A stretch of 50,697 nucleotides of DNA from Peptococcaceae bacterium UBA2264 (GCA_002347475.1 DDXI01000019.1:396-51092), one strand, 5' to 3'; positions 9,632 through 18,463 are shown, counted from the first letter of the stretch. Program-made: numbers and translations. The notes: generated by a model from the letters alone, not told the origin.

Positions 9632-10630
9632 ATGCCATTATTCGAAAGTTACGAGAGAAGAATTGATCAAATTACCCCTGTGTTAGAAAAATACGGTTTT
9701 AAGAATATTGAAGAAGCCGAAAAGGTGTGTTTAGATAAAGGGATCAATGTTCATGCCCTGGTTAAGGCAATCCAGCCAATCTGTTTCGATAATGCTTTGT
9801 GGGCTTATACCCTGGGGGCAGCGATTGCCATAAAGAAAGGGGTCAAAGTGGCTGCTGAAGCTGCGGAAGCAATTGGCGAAGGACTGCAGGCCTTTTGTAT
9901 CCCCGGTTCCGTGGCAGATCAGAGGAAAGTAGGTCTCGGTCATGGCAACCTGGCTGCTAAGCTCTTACGGGAGGAGACCAAATGTTTTGCTTTCCTTGCC
10001 GGCCATGAATCGTTTGCCGCCGCTGAAGGTGCCATCGGTATAGCCAAATCGGCCAACAGAGTCCGGAAGCAGCCCTTAAGGGTCATCTTAAACGGACTGG
10101 GCAAAGACGCAGCCTATATTATTTCCAGAATAAACGGTTTTACCTATGTGGAGACAGAACTGGATTATTACACTAATGAATTAAAAATTGCGGAAGAAAG
10201 ACCTTTTTCCAAAGGTGAAAAGGCTTCAGTTAAATGCTACGGCTGCGATGATGTGCGGGAAGGTGTGGCAATCATGCATCATGAGGCAGTTGATGTTTCC
10301 ATTACCGGTAATTCCACCAATCCAACCCGTTTTCAGCATCCGGTTGCCGGCACCTATAAAAAAGAATGTATCGAGCAAGGAAAGAAATATTTTTCCGTAG
10401 CTTCCGGCGGCGGCACCGGCAGAACTCTTCACCCTGACAATGTGGCAGCAGGGCCTGCTTCCTATGGTATGACTGATACGATGGGCAGAATGCATTCCGA
10501 CGCTCAGTTTGCCGGCTCATCTTCTGTTCCGGCTCACGTGGAAATGATGGGACTGATCGGCATGGGCAATAATCCCATGGTCGGCGCCACAGTTTCAGTT
10601 GCTGTAGCTGTTGAAGAAGGTATGAAATAG
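9632..10630 (+). CDS. GGGtGRT family protein
   Basis: A 332-residue protein of the GGGtGRT family, named for the glycine-rich motif seen here as GGGTGRT at residues 259-265 (ASGGGTGRTLHPDN). The family occurs in anaerobes, is nearly always next to the IscU-like gene found just upstream, and has no settled biochemical function. The glycine-rich loop and the GHGNLAAKLL and AFLAGHESFAAAEG regions suggest cofactor or nucleotide binding, but this is inference. Starts are possible at GTG 9629 or ATG 9632 behind AAAGGAGG; ATG gives the better spacing. An intrinsic terminator lies 25 bases after the stop, so the operon ends here. Confidence 0.85.
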   Translation: MPLFESYERRIDQITPVLEKYGFKNIEEAEKVCLDKGINVHALVKAIQPICFDNALWAYTLGAAIAIKKGVKVAAEAAEAIGEGLQAFCIPGSVADQRKVGLGHGNLAAKLLREETKCFAFLAGHESFAAAEGAIGIAKSANRVRKQPLRVILNGLGKDAAYIISRINGFTYVETELDYYTNELKIAEERPFSKGEKASVKCYGCDDVREGVAIMHHEAVDVSITGNSTNPTRFQHPVAGTYKKECIEQGKKYFSVASGGGTGRTLHPDNVAAGPASYGMTDTMGRMHSDAQFAGSSSVPAHVEMMGLIGMGNNPMVGATVSVAVAVEEGMK

Positions 10631-10654
10631 AGAAATATCAATAACCGTGTTATT

Positions 10655-10705
10655 AAAGGGGATGTCCCATTGAACTATTTTATAGTTTTGCGACATCCCC
10701 TTTTT
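10655..10705 (+). terminator. Intrinsic terminator after the GGGtGRT operon
   Basis: A perfect 12-bp inverted repeat, AAAGGGGATGTC (10655-10666) and GACATCCCCTTT (10692-10703), runs into TTTTT. It sits 25 bases after the GGGtGRT stop codon. Confidence 0.88.
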
Positions 10706-10710
10706 CGTTG

Positions 10711-10896
10711 AGAGATTACTGCCTTGCGCCTTACTCCATTCACGTGGCGTTGCAGCTGCCAGCTTAAGGCAGTATTATCTCTGACGATATTTTAAAAGAT
10801 AGTAAATTTCCGGCACTTTAAAGGAATAATATTAATTATGTCGAAAAGAAGAAATATACTTTAGCGCAAATATAGCGGAAAGGAGGGGAGGGAAAA
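10711..10896. repeat. Intergenic stretch with an imperfect inverted repeat
   Basis: The arms ACTGCCTT (10718-10725) and AAGGCAGT (10766-10773) can be lengthened outward (AGAGATT against ATTATCTCT) with a bulge. There is no T-tract. It could be an RNA hairpin in the leader of the small membrane protein gene at 10897, or a second processing or termination structure. No gene is seen in the stretch. Confidence 0.4.
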
Positions 10897-11112
10897 ATGA
10901 TGAATTACGGTCTAGGCATGGGTTCCGGACTCATAGTGTTTCTAATATTCTTAATTTATCTGGCTATTCTTTGCCTCAGTATTTACGTTATGATAAGCAT
11001 GATCAGTTTTTTCAAAACTAAAAGCCAAAATGACAGGGAATTATTGTATAAAATGGATGAGCTGGTCAAACTGCAGACTCAACAGAAGGAAACCCAACAG
11101 AAGGAAATCTAA
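10897..11112 (+). CDS. Small membrane protein, unknown function
   Basis: A 71-residue protein with one long hydrophobic segment (about residues 8-40), which could be one or two helices, followed by a short charged amphipathic tail rich in Lys and Gln (MDELVKLQTQQ, ending in a QQKETQQKE repeat). AAAGGAGGGGAGGGA upstream is a very strong ribosome binding site, which argues that this short reading frame is translated. ATG 10897 and ATG 10900 are both possible starts. I do not recognise a family. The helical tail could mediate oligomerisation at the inner face of the membrane. There is no operon partner within 170 bases on either side. Confidence 0.7.
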   Translation: MMNYGLGMGSGLIVFLIFLIYLAILCLSIYVMISMISFFKTKSQNDRELLYKMDELVKLQTQQKETQQKEI

Positions 11113-11334
11113 CCCGATTGACAGAATGTCTTCATATCCTGGCCAAATAGTTGAATTTCGGCTTACATAATCCTGCTGATAGAGGCTGACATATTATTGT
11201 TAGCCTCTTACTCACAAGTAAAGCAAACTGCCATTGGATACAATAAGTTCAAATAGAAATATTATATAAACTGCGCTGGCCTAAAGGAAAGAAAAGAATG
11301 CAATTAATCTATGGAAGTGTAGGGATGGTGATTT

Positions 11335-11808
11335 ATGAAAATCCTGATAGTATATGATTCCTACTTTGGCAACACAGAGCAAATAGCCCTGGCTATCAGC
11401 AAAGCCCTTACTGCAACTGAGAATGTTGAAATCTGCCGTATTGGTGAAATAAAACCGCAGCAAATGGAAGGCCTGGATATGTTAGTTGTCGGTTCACCTA
11501 CCCGGGCATTTAAGCCAACCAGGGCAATAAGCGAATTTCTGAATAATATCCCTGCCAACGATCTGAGAAATATCAAGACAGCAGCTTTTGATACCAGGAT
11601 TTCGACAGCTGACGTCCATTCGCGTATCCTGAATATAATGGTTAAGATGTTCGGCTATGCCGCTGAGTCTATAGGACGAAAGCTGCAGAAAAAAGGGGGA
11701 GAATTGAAGGTTTTGCCTGCAGGATTTTTTGTCAAAGACTCTGAGGGTCCGCTGAAAGAAGGTGAACTGGAAAGAGCAGCCAAGTGGGCTAAAACACTGG
11801 TTGACTAA
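11335..11808 (+). CDS. Flavodoxin-like protein
   Basis: A 157-residue flavodoxin-fold protein. The N-terminal KILIVYDSYFGNTEQIALAI has the T/S-x-T/S-G-N-T-type FMN phosphate loop (here YDSYFGNTEQ). VVGSPTRAFKPT is the second flavin loop, and a standard C-terminal helix (AAKWAKTLVD) closes the fold. It is expected to bind FMN and act as a cytosolic electron carrier or an FMN-dependent oxidoreductase. The size matches short-chain flavodoxins. It is preceded by 222 bases with no other gene and by a modest AGGGATGGTG ribosome binding site. It is a single gene with no redox partner adjacent. Confidence 0.85.
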   Translation: MKILIVYDSYFGNTEQIALAISKALTATENVEICRIGEIKPQQMEGLDMLVVGSPTRAFKPTRAISEFLNNIPANDLRNIKTAAFDTRISTADVHSRILNIMVKMFGYAAESIGRKLQKKGGELKVLPAGFFVKDSEGPLKEGELERAAKWAKTLVD

Positions 11809-11924
11809 AACAGCAATCTGGTGCAGGTATTTTATTTTCATTATTTAATTAATAGTCTTGTGCAAATCATATCCAGTATATATTATTAGAGTAATAGCTT
11901 AAAAAATGTGTTGGAGGTGTCTGC

Positions 11925-12212
11925 ATGGTAAAGGTTCTCGTGAAAATGATTTTGAAGGAAAACCAGATAAACGACCTGAAAACTCTGGTTCCTGAGTTAG
12001 TGGCTGAAACCAGAAAGGAAAGCGGTTGCATTCAGTATCAATTGATTCAGGACAGAGATAATAACAATATCTTTTTCTTTGTTGAAGAATGGGATAGCTC
12101 TTCATCACTGGAAAAACATATGAATTCTCCTCACTTTCACAGAGCTATGCCGCGCCTGGAAAAAATTCAGGCAGTACCAATGGAAATAAATGTTTGCAAT
12201 CTGTTCATATAA
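11925..12212 (+). CDS. ABM-domain quinol monooxygenase-like protein
   Basis: A 95-residue protein that fits a single antibiotic-biosynthesis-monooxygenase (dimeric ferredoxin-like) domain. Diagnostic features are the N-terminal strand VKVLVKMILK, the central ETRKESGCIQYQLIQD, FFVEEWDSSSSLEKHMNSPHF with the conserved W and the H-x(2)-S-x-HF element, and a short closing strand. Homologues such as YgiN oxidise quinols or detoxify quinone-like compounds with O2. In an anaerobe the natural substrate is uncertain. GGAGGTG lies ahead of the ATG. A hairpin at 12266 ends the unit. Confidence 0.85.
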   Translation: MVKVLVKMILKENQINDLKTLVPELVAETRKESGCIQYQLIQDRDNNNIFFFVEEWDSSSSLEKHMNSPHFHRAMPRLEKIQAVPMEINVCNLFI

Positions 12213-12265
12213 CATTTTCTGCATAAATATTCGGCTCCGAATAGCAATACATTGGTAACAGGGAA

Positions 12266-12305
12266 GCGCCGGTCAGGATAATATAATTTTCTGACCGGCG
12301 CCTTT
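12266..12305 (+). terminator. Hairpin terminator after the ABM gene
   Basis: GCGCCGGTCAG (12266-12276) and CTGACCGGCGC (12291-12301) form a perfect 11-bp GC-rich stem with a 14-base AT-rich loop. Only a short T run (CTTTG) follows, so termination strength is uncertain. Confidence 0.65.
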
Positions 12306-12319
12306 GAAATTAAACCCGT

Positions 12320-12349
12320 TTGATAATAAAATGATTATAATGGTATACT
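12320..12349 (+). promoter_or_regulatory. Sigma-A-type promoter ahead of the methyltransferase gene
   Basis: TTGATA (12320-12325) and TATACT (12344-12349), spaced by 18 bases, match the housekeeping consensus closely. The expected transcription start (about 12356) lies at or after the first ATG (12354), so translation probably starts further in or the mRNA is leaderless. Confidence 0.6.
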
Positions 12350-12353
12350 CAAT

Positions 12354-13247
12354 ATGCAAATATATGACAGTAGATTATGCGGACATTCCAGACAGGTGAT
12401 TTTGATCTGCAGGCGAGGAGAGACTTTTATCACTGATTTTATTTCGGCAATACCTGCCATAACCATCCGAACTACCCATAATGATCCTGAACTGGATCAA
12501 AAACTGGCTTGGTTTCTGCAACAGCCGGGCTGTGTTTGGCAGACAACCCCTTCAGGACATGAAAGTTTGCGGCCAGTCTTAAATATAACCCGCCGGGGAG
12601 TATTTTTGTATGAGGGTGAGGATAATCTTCATTTTCATCCCAATATGGCCTTATTGCGGCTGATGAACATTTTAAAGGGAGAATCTGACCGCTACCTACA
12701 GGCAACCGGTCTCAAACCGGGGGACAGCTTATTGGATCTTACACTGGGCTTGGGCGGAGATGCTTTAGTTGGAGCCTGGGCAGTTGGGGCAAGAGGAAGA
12801 GTAATCGGAGTGGAACTATCTCCTGTCATCAGCGCTTTGGTTAAGGACGGTCTGCAAGTTCTGGCGGCAGCGACCCTGCCCCAAGCCGGAAATCCCGCCA
12901 AGAAAGAAGCCTGGGAGGCTTTAGCCCGGGCTGCCGGGCGGATCGAGGTTATCTGGGCAGACCATTATACCTACTTATGCCGCCAGCCTTCGGACTCAGT
13001 TGATGTGATATTTTTTGATCCGATGTTTCGTTCCACCCGGGAGAAATCGGCATCTATCAAGCCCCTGCATTCCTGGTCAGACCATCGCTCTCTCCGGCGG
13101 GAAGTGATTCAGGAAGCCCGCCGCGTCGCCCGGCGTTCTCTGGTGCTCAAGGAACGCAAGGGGAGTTCGGAATTTTCCCGGCTGGGCTTCAGGATTATGC
13201 CTGGAGGCAGATACAGCCAGGTAGACTATGGCCTTATTTCGGTCTGA
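12354..13247 (+). CDS. Class I SAM-dependent methyltransferase, RsmJ-like
   Basis: 297 residues if translated from the first ATG. The SAM-binding motif I is LLDLTLGLGGDALVGAW, followed by the acidic VIGVELSP. The catalytic-site motif FFDPMFRS resembles the DPM(Y/F)P motif of RsmJ-type enzymes, which methylate 16S rRNA guanine. The N-terminal IRTTHNDPELDQKL element is shared with Firmicutes relatives encoded next to miaA, as here (the miaA start is 70 bases on). The true start is doubtful: a good promoter overlaps the first ATG, and a GCGAGGAGAG motif lies at 12412-12421 with no ATG after it. In-frame GTG 12396 and TTG 12402 are alternatives. The substrate is inferred only. Confidence 0.78.
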   Translation: MQIYDSRLCGHSRQVILICRRGETFITDFISAIPAITIRTTHNDPELDQKLAWFLQQPGCVWQTTPSGHESLRPVLNITRRGVFLYEGEDNLHFHPNMALLRLMNILKGESDRYLQATGLKPGDSLLDLTLGLGGDALVGAWAVGARGRVIGVELSPVISALVKDGLQVLAAATLPQAGNPAKKEAWEALARAAGRIEVIWADHYTYLCRQPSDSVDVIFFDPMFRSTREKSASIKPLHSWSDHRSLRREVIQEARRVARRSLVLKERKGSSEFSRLGFRIMPGGRYSQVDYGLISV

Positions 13248-13316
13248 AACGGCCAAAGCAAGATGCGTCAATCTGGTTATTCTGAATATCCCTAATTATT
13301 AAGGAGGATAATATTC

Positions 13317-14285
13317 TTGAACCAGCTAATAATTATTGTCGGTCCCACCGCGGTCGGCAAATCCGCTCTGGGCATCGATCTGGCCCGCAGTATTAATGGG
13401 GAGATTATTTCCGCTGATTCTGTTCAGGTTTACAGGGAATTGAATATCGGATCGGCCAAACCAGGTCTCAGGGAACAACAGAATATCCCTCACCACCTGA
13501 TTGATTTTTTAAATCCTGATCAGCCTTACACGGCAGCCCAATTTCAGCTTGAAGCCGCCGTCTTGATAAAAAGTATCAGGGAACGAGGTCGTGTACCCAT
13601 CTTGCTGGGAGGTACCGGTTTGTATGTGCGTGCTCTCCTGGATAATTACCGATTTATGGAAGGCGGCTCAAGCCATCTGAGAAAAAAATGGCAGGATTTC
13701 CTGGCCGAAGAAGGTAAGGAAGCCTTATTTGCCGCTTTGCAACAATACGATCCACAAAGTGCAGCTCGCCTGCACCCCAATGATGTTTTCCGAGTCATCC
13801 GGGCTCTGGAAGTCTACGAATTAACAGGCCAAACCCTGTCCAGTCAAAGACCAGCTCCGGAAAACAGTTATCCGGCACTGGCTGATTCAGTCATCTATGT
13901 GGGCTTGAACGCTCCCCGGGAGATCCTCTATCAGCGGATCAACCAGAGAAGTGAGCAGATGCTGACCGAAGGCTTGCTGGCAGAAACCCGGGAAATCCTG
14001 GGCAAAGGTTATTCCCCACAGCTTAAACCTTTGCAGAGTATAGGTTACCGCCATGCCATCTGGCATCTGCAGGGTTTGGTGACTCGGGAAGAAATGCTGC
14101 GGCTTTTACAGCGTGATACCAGACATTTTGCCAAACGCCAGTTAACCTGGTTTCGTCGTGATCCTCGTATCAAGTGGTACGATATCACGCAAACAAGTAT
14201 TGAAAACATTGTGGAAAAAATAAGTCTGACTTGCACTGTCAGTAAAAGTCGTGTAAAATTAATGAATAATCAGGTAATAGAGTAA
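13317..14285 (+). CDS. miaA: tRNA dimethylallyltransferase
   Basis: A 322-residue cytosolic enzyme that transfers a dimethylallyl group from DMAPP to N6 of A37 in tRNAs reading UNN codons. The P-loop is IIVGPTAVGKSALG at residues 5-18. It is followed by the family blocks GEIISADSVQVYRELNIGSA, PHHLIDFLNPDQPYTAAQF and PILLGGTGLYVRALL. The C-terminal RDTRHFAKRQLTWFRRDPRIKWYD is the tRNA-binding signature. Translation starts at TTG 13317 behind AAGGAGG (13301-13307). hfq follows after 34 bases, the conserved Firmicutes order. Identification is secure. Confidence 0.97.
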   Translation: MNQLIIIVGPTAVGKSALGIDLARSINGEIISADSVQVYRELNIGSAKPGLREQQNIPHHLIDFLNPDQPYTAAQFQLEAAVLIKSIRERGRVPILLGGTGLYVRALLDNYRFMEGGSSHLRKKWQDFLAEEGKEALFAALQQYDPQSAARLHPNDVFRVIRALEVYELTGQTLSSQRPAPENSYPALADSVIYVGLNAPREILYQRINQRSEQMLTEGLLAETREILGKGYSPQLKPLQSIGYRHAIWHLQGLVTREEMLRLLQRDTRHFAKRQLTWFRRDPRIKWYDITQTSIENIVEKISLTCTVSKSRVKLMNNQVIE

Positions 14286-14319
14286 GAGCGATAGAAAGAA
14301 ATGGTGAGGAGAGAGAGAG

Positions 14320-14574
14320 ATGAATAAATCACCTTTTAATTTGCAGGATACTTTTTTGAATCAGATACGCAAGGAAAATTTACCTGTGACTATTTACCTG
14401 GTCAATGGCTTCCAGCTCAAAGGCTTAGTCAGAGGATTTGATAATTTCACTGTAATTGTAGAGTTTGAAGGGCGACAACAAATGGTCTATAAGCATGCTA
14501 TCTCTACAGTTATGCCTGTTCGTCCAATCAATTTAGTAATGGCTGTCGGTACGCAGGAAGAACCGAAGGCCTAA
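14320..14574 (+). CDS. hfq: RNA chaperone Hfq
   Basis: An 84-residue Sm-like protein forming hexameric rings that bind U-rich and A-rich RNA and assist small-RNA regulation. Sm1 is visible as LPVTIYLVNGFQLKGLVRGFDNFTV, with the Q of LQDTFLNQIRKENLP before it. Sm2 is the classic YKHAIST. The tail is short (RPINLVMAVGTQEEPKA), as usual in Gram-positives. It is preceded by a purine-rich GGTGAGGAGAG ribosome binding site. It lies downstream of miaA and is followed by an intrinsic terminator. Confidence 0.97.
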   Translation: MNKSPFNLQDTFLNQIRKENLPVTIYLVNGFQLKGLVRGFDNFTVIVEFEGRQQMVYKHAISTVMPVRPINLVMAVGTQEEPKA

Positions 14575-14630
14575 GGTATAGTCGGCTAATTTTCCGGAAT
14601 TCAAGTTCAATTAAAGTTTGCAGAATATCA

Positions 14631-14658
14631 AAGTTCGGCTTAAACCGGACTTTTTTTA
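14631..14658 (+). terminator. Intrinsic terminator after hfq
   Basis: AAGTTCGG (14631-14638) pairs with CCGGACTT (14645-14652, one G-U pair) and is followed by TTTTTTT. It ends the miaA-hfq unit. Confidence 0.85.
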
Positions 14659-14808
14659 TTGAAGTCTTCTAAAAAAATCAATGATTGTATCAGAATACCA
14701 ACAAATAGGCAAGCAAAAATTGAATATCATAGTTAAACATGTTATATTTTAGTTTGATGCTTTTATTCGATGCACTTAGTGGTTGTAAGAAAGGAAAATC
14801 TATTATTT

Positions 14809-16632
14809 ATGGACTCAACAAAAATTCGTAATATCGCTATAATCGCCCATGTTGATCACGGTAAAACTACTTTAGTAGATGTAATGCTCAGACAAAGCGG
14901 AGCCTTCCGGGCCAATCAGCAGGTTATGGAACGGGTTATGGATTCTAATGACCTGGAACGCGAGCGTGGTATCACCATCCTTTCCAAAAATACAGCAGTA
15001 AATTGGCAGGGAACAAAAATCAATATCGTCGACACCCCCGGGCACGCTGATTTTGGCGGTGAGGTGGAACGGGTTTTAATGATGGTCAACGGCGTGCTGC
15101 TGATAGTTGATGCTTTTGAAGGGCCGATGCCTCAAACCCGTTTTGTCCTGCGGAAAGCCCTGGAACTGGATTTGATCCCGATTGTGGTCATCAATAAAAT
15201 CGATCGTCCTGAAGCCCGTCCAACCGAAGTGGTTGACGAGGTGCTGGACTTGTTTATAGAACTGGGAGCTAACGAAGATCAGCTGGATTTTCCTGTGGTC
15301 TATGCTTCAGCCCGCCAAGGGACTGCCGGCTTGAGTCCGGATGATCTGGATACTACACTGGAACCGCTTTTCAAGGTGATTCTTGACAATATCCCAGCTC
15401 CGGAAGCTGATTCTGAAGCCCCCTTGCAGCTCCTTGTTACGACACTGGACTATGATGATTATGTCGGTAAAATTTGCATAGGCCGTCTGGCCCGAGGCAC
15501 GATCCATCAGGGGGAAATTATTACCTTGATCAAACGTGATGAAAGCTTTGAACGGGCCAAAATAGGCAAGGTTTCTGTTTTCGAAGGTTTGCAGCGGGTT
15601 GACAAAACAGAAGTTTCCGCCGGGGAAATTGTGGCTGTTACCGGATTGACCGGAGCAAATATCGGCGAAACTATTGCTTGTGCTTTGAATCCGGAAGCCC
15701 TGCCAACCATCGAAATAGATGAACCGACCTTGACAATGAACTTTGTTGTTAACAACAGCCCGTTTGCCGGCCGGGAAGGCGAATATGTCACATCCCGCAA
15801 ATTACGCGAACGCCTTTTCAAAGAGGTGGAAACCAATGTCAGCCTCCAGGTTGAGGAAACAGATTCCGCTGATTGTTTTCGGGTATCAGGCAGGGGAGAA
15901 TTGCATCTCTCTATCCTGATTGAGAACATGCGCCGGGAGGGTTATGAATTTCAGGTTTCCAAACCGGAAGTAATTTACAAGACTATTAATGGTGTTAAAT
16001 GTGAACCGATTGAGTTTTTAATTTGCGATATCCCCGAGAGCAGCTTAGGCTCTGTCATGGAACTATTGGGTGCCAGAAAAGCGGAAATGGTCAATATGAC
16101 TTCTTTGACGCCCACCCAATTGCGGGTGGAATTTCGCATTCCCGCCAGAGGTCTCATCGGCTTTCGCGGGGAGTTCCTGACGGAAACGCGGGGAGAGGGC
16201 ATGCTGAGCCATGTCTTTCATGGTTACGAACCCTTCAAAGGAGATATTGCCGGGCGGGGCCGCGGGGTTCTGATAGCTTTTGAAAACGGAGAAGCCACCA
16301 CCTATGGCATCTATTCCGCCCAGGAACGGGGAACAATCTTCATTGAACCAGGCATCAAGGTTTATGAAGGTATGGTTGTAGGCGAAAATTCCAGAGAACA
16401 GGATATAGAAGTCAATGTGGCCAAAAAAAAGCATGTCACAAATATGCGTTCCAGCAGCGCGGATGAAGCCTTAAGATTGGAAAAACCCAGGATTTTTTCA
16501 TTAGAGCAAGCCCTGGAATTTATCGATGATGACGAACTCGTCGAAGTGACCCCTAAAGGAATCCGCTTAAGAAAAAGATATCTCGACCGGTCAGCGCGCG
16601 TCCGTTATGCGAAGAGTTTAAGCCCTAAATAG
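14809..16632 (+). CDS. typA: Translational GTPase TypA/BipA
   Basis: 607 residues from ATG 14809. An upstream in-frame ATG at 14770 would add 13 unlikely residues, and AAGAAAGGAAAA sits at a plausible distance before 14809. The G domain has IAHVDHGKTT (G1), RGITI (G2), DTPGHADFGGE (G3), NKIDR (G4) and YASARQG (G5). Domain II and two EF-G-like domains follow. The C-terminal TypA-specific part contains RIPARGLIGFRGEFLT and GRGVLIAFENGEATTYG. It is a ribosome-binding GTPase involved in subunit assembly and stress or cold adaptation. hflX follows, likely in the same transcript. Confidence 0.96.
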   Translation: MDSTKIRNIAIIAHVDHGKTTLVDVMLRQSGAFRANQQVMERVMDSNDLERERGITILSKNTAVNWQGTKINIVDTPGHADFGGEVERVLMMVNGVLLIVDAFEGPMPQTRFVLRKALELDLIPIVVINKIDRPEARPTEVVDEVLDLFIELGANEDQLDFPVVYASARQGTAGLSPDDLDTTLEPLFKVILDNIPAPEADSEAPLQLLVTTLDYDDYVGKICIGRLARGTIHQGEIITLIKRDESFERAKIGKVSVFEGLQRVDKTEVSAGEIVAVTGLTGANIGETIACALNPEALPTIEIDEPTLTMNFVVNNSPFAGREGEYVTSRKLRERLFKEVETNVSLQVEETDSADCFRVSGRGELHLSILIENMRREGYEFQVSKPEVIYKTINGVKCEPIEFLICDIPESSLGSVMELLGARKAEMVNMTSLTPTQLRVEFRIPARGLIGFRGEFLTETRGEGMLSHVFHGYEPFKGDIAGRGRGVLIAFENGEATTYGIYSAQERGTIFIEPGIKVYEGMVVGENSREQDIEVNVAKKKHVTNMRSSSADEALRLEKPRIFSLEQALEFIDDDELVEVTPKGIRLRKRYLDRSARVRYAKSLSPK

Positions 16633-16743
16633 GAATTGAAATCTATCATCCCTTACACCTGCCGGCCGGAGATTCACCTGTCTCCGGTCTTTCTCTCATC
16701 ACTGCCGGCACATCAACTCGCTTATACGGAGGTATATTTATAT

Positions 16744-18369
16744 ATGGATATTTCGGGTGATTTATCCGGAATCAGGTCAAGTCAAATCCAGGAGTTCCAG
16801 GAACTTTGCGAACTTAGAACTGACCGTCATGAACTTATCAGTCCTGATTTAGCAGAAGGCATGGCAAAAATAACTCATATTTGGAATCGGGAAATCGCTA
16901 TCTTCATCTTGCGCTCCGGGGAAGTCCATGCTGCATCAGTCGGTCAGCATGCCACTGTCCATCTGCCTGTTATCAAAGGAAGAAAAAACGGAAAATTGCG
17001 CTGTGTTCATACTCACCCCAATGGCAATCCCGCGCTCAGTCCTTTGGACCTGAGCGCTTTACTGGATCTGGGTCTGGAAAGCATGACTGCTCTCGGCACC
17101 AGGGAAGGCAAGGTACTTGGCTTGCAGTTAGCTTATCCGCAGGCCGGAAAACCCCAAATCATTCAACTCAACCCCGAATTGCTGTCTGATTTCAATTACA
17201 GTAATTTCACCCGGGAGATTCTTAACTCCAGCCCTCAAGAGGCAGTTCCCCTCCGGGATGCTCAGGAAAAAGCTTTTTTAATCGGTTTGCCTGAGGATAG
17301 CGAAGAAGACAGCGAACAAAACTTTTTGCTTGAGCTGCAAGAATTATCCCTGACTGCCGGAGTAAAAGTCGTGGGCCAGCTTTTGCAGCCCAGGCGTTTT
17401 TCCAGCGCCAGCAGTTATTTTGGTAAAGGAAAACTGGAGAAAGCCTGTCAGCTTATCCAGGAGACTGAGGCTACAGTTTTAATCTGTGATGACGAACTTT
17501 CTCCCCGGCAGCAAAGAACCTTGGAACAGGCGGCCGGCGTTAAGGTTCTGGATAGAACGACGCTCATTCTGGATATATTTTCTTTACGGGCCCGGTCCAG
17601 AGAAGGGAAGCTGCAGGTTGAATTAGCCCAACTTAAACACATGTTACCCTATTTAACCGGTCAGGGTACCTCACTTTCCCGCTTGGGAGGGGGAGTCGGG
17701 ACCAGAGGTCCGGGAGAATCCAAGCTGGAAGTTGACCGGCGCCGGGTCCGGAAACGTATCTCCCTGCTGGAAGAAGAATTGCTTGCGGTTCAGCAGGAAC
17801 GCCATGTGCAAAGGCAGCAGCGCCTCAAAAGCGGTATACCCCTGATAGCTTTGGTTGGCTACACCAATGCCGGAAAAACAACCTTCCTGCAAAAGGCCAT
17901 GGAACAAGCCGGACAATCCACCAAAATACCGGTGGGGGAAGACCAGCTTTTCGCCACCCTGGATCCTGTCATCAGGCGTATTCGCCTGGCCAATGGAAAA
18001 AATATTTTGCTCAGTGATACTGTAGGCTTTATCAAAAAACTGCCCCACAAACTCTTGAAAGCCTTTTTGGCTACTCTGGAGGAAGTGCAGCAAGCTGATA
18101 TCCTGGTGCATATTCTGGATGCCAGTCATCCTCAGGCCCTGAACCAGGCCCAAACCGTCCAGAATGTTCTCAGGGAACTGGGCTGTGAACACAAGCCCAC
18201 TGTCACTGTGCTGAATAAGATTGAAAAAGTGACAACAGATTTTGAAGTATCCAGGTTAGCCCAGCAAGTAGCTAATCCGGAGGTTGTCTCCCTGCTCCGC
18301 GGTGATTCCCTGACCCCGATCTGGGAGAGAATCGTCCAGTTTTTGCCTGCTGCTAATTGCTATTACTGA
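16744..18369 (+). CDS. hflX: GTPase HflX with an N-terminal JAMM-like domain
   Basis: 541 residues from ATG 16744, which has GGAGG at 16728-16732; the longer frame from TTG 16636 lacks a ribosome binding site. The C-terminal ~340 residues are HflX: a GTP-binding-protein N domain (VVGQLLQPRRFSSASSYFG), the glycine-rich linker GGGVGTRGPGESKLEVDRRR, and a G domain with ALVGYTNAGKTT, LSDTVGFI and LNKIEK. HflX splits stalled or dormant 70S ribosomes. Unusually, residues about 1-180 hold an extra domain with H89-T-H91-P, S99 and D102, an exact HxHx7SxxD JAMM metal signature, with E50 a candidate general base. The typA-hflX-PLP enzyme order matches other Firmicutes. Confidence 0.92.
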   Translation: MDISGDLSGIRSSQIQEFQELCELRTDRHELISPDLAEGMAKITHIWNREIAIFILRSGEVHAASVGQHATVHLPVIKGRKNGKLRCVHTHPNGNPALSPLDLSALLDLGLESMTALGTREGKVLGLQLAYPQAGKPQIIQLNPELLSDFNYSNFTREILNSSPQEAVPLRDAQEKAFLIGLPEDSEEDSEQNFLLELQELSLTAGVKVVGQLLQPRRFSSASSYFGKGKLEKACQLIQETEATVLICDDELSPRQQRTLEQAAGVKVLDRTTLILDIFSLRARSREGKLQVELAQLKHMLPYLTGQGTSLSRLGGGVGTRGPGESKLEVDRRRVRKRISLLEEELLAVQQERHVQRQQRLKSGIPLIALVGYTNAGKTTFLQKAMEQAGQSTKIPVGEDQLFATLDPVIRRIRLANGKNILLSDTVGFIKKLPHKLLKAFLATLEEVQQADILVHILDASHPQALNQAQTVQNVLRELGCEHKPTVTVLNKIEKVTTDFEVSRLAQQVANPEVVSLLRGDSLTPIWERIVQFLPAANCYY

Positions 18370-18463
18370 TCATAAATATTACGGATAATTTTACCTGTTC
18401 TTATATATTTCTTATATATATTGTATGCAGGTATTGTATAATTGATAACAGGAGGAACCGGAC

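Noticed and set aside
16636..16743. Longer HflX start at TTG 16636
   Set aside because: It begins 3 bases after the typA stop without a ribosome binding site, while ATG 16744 has GGAGG at proper distance.
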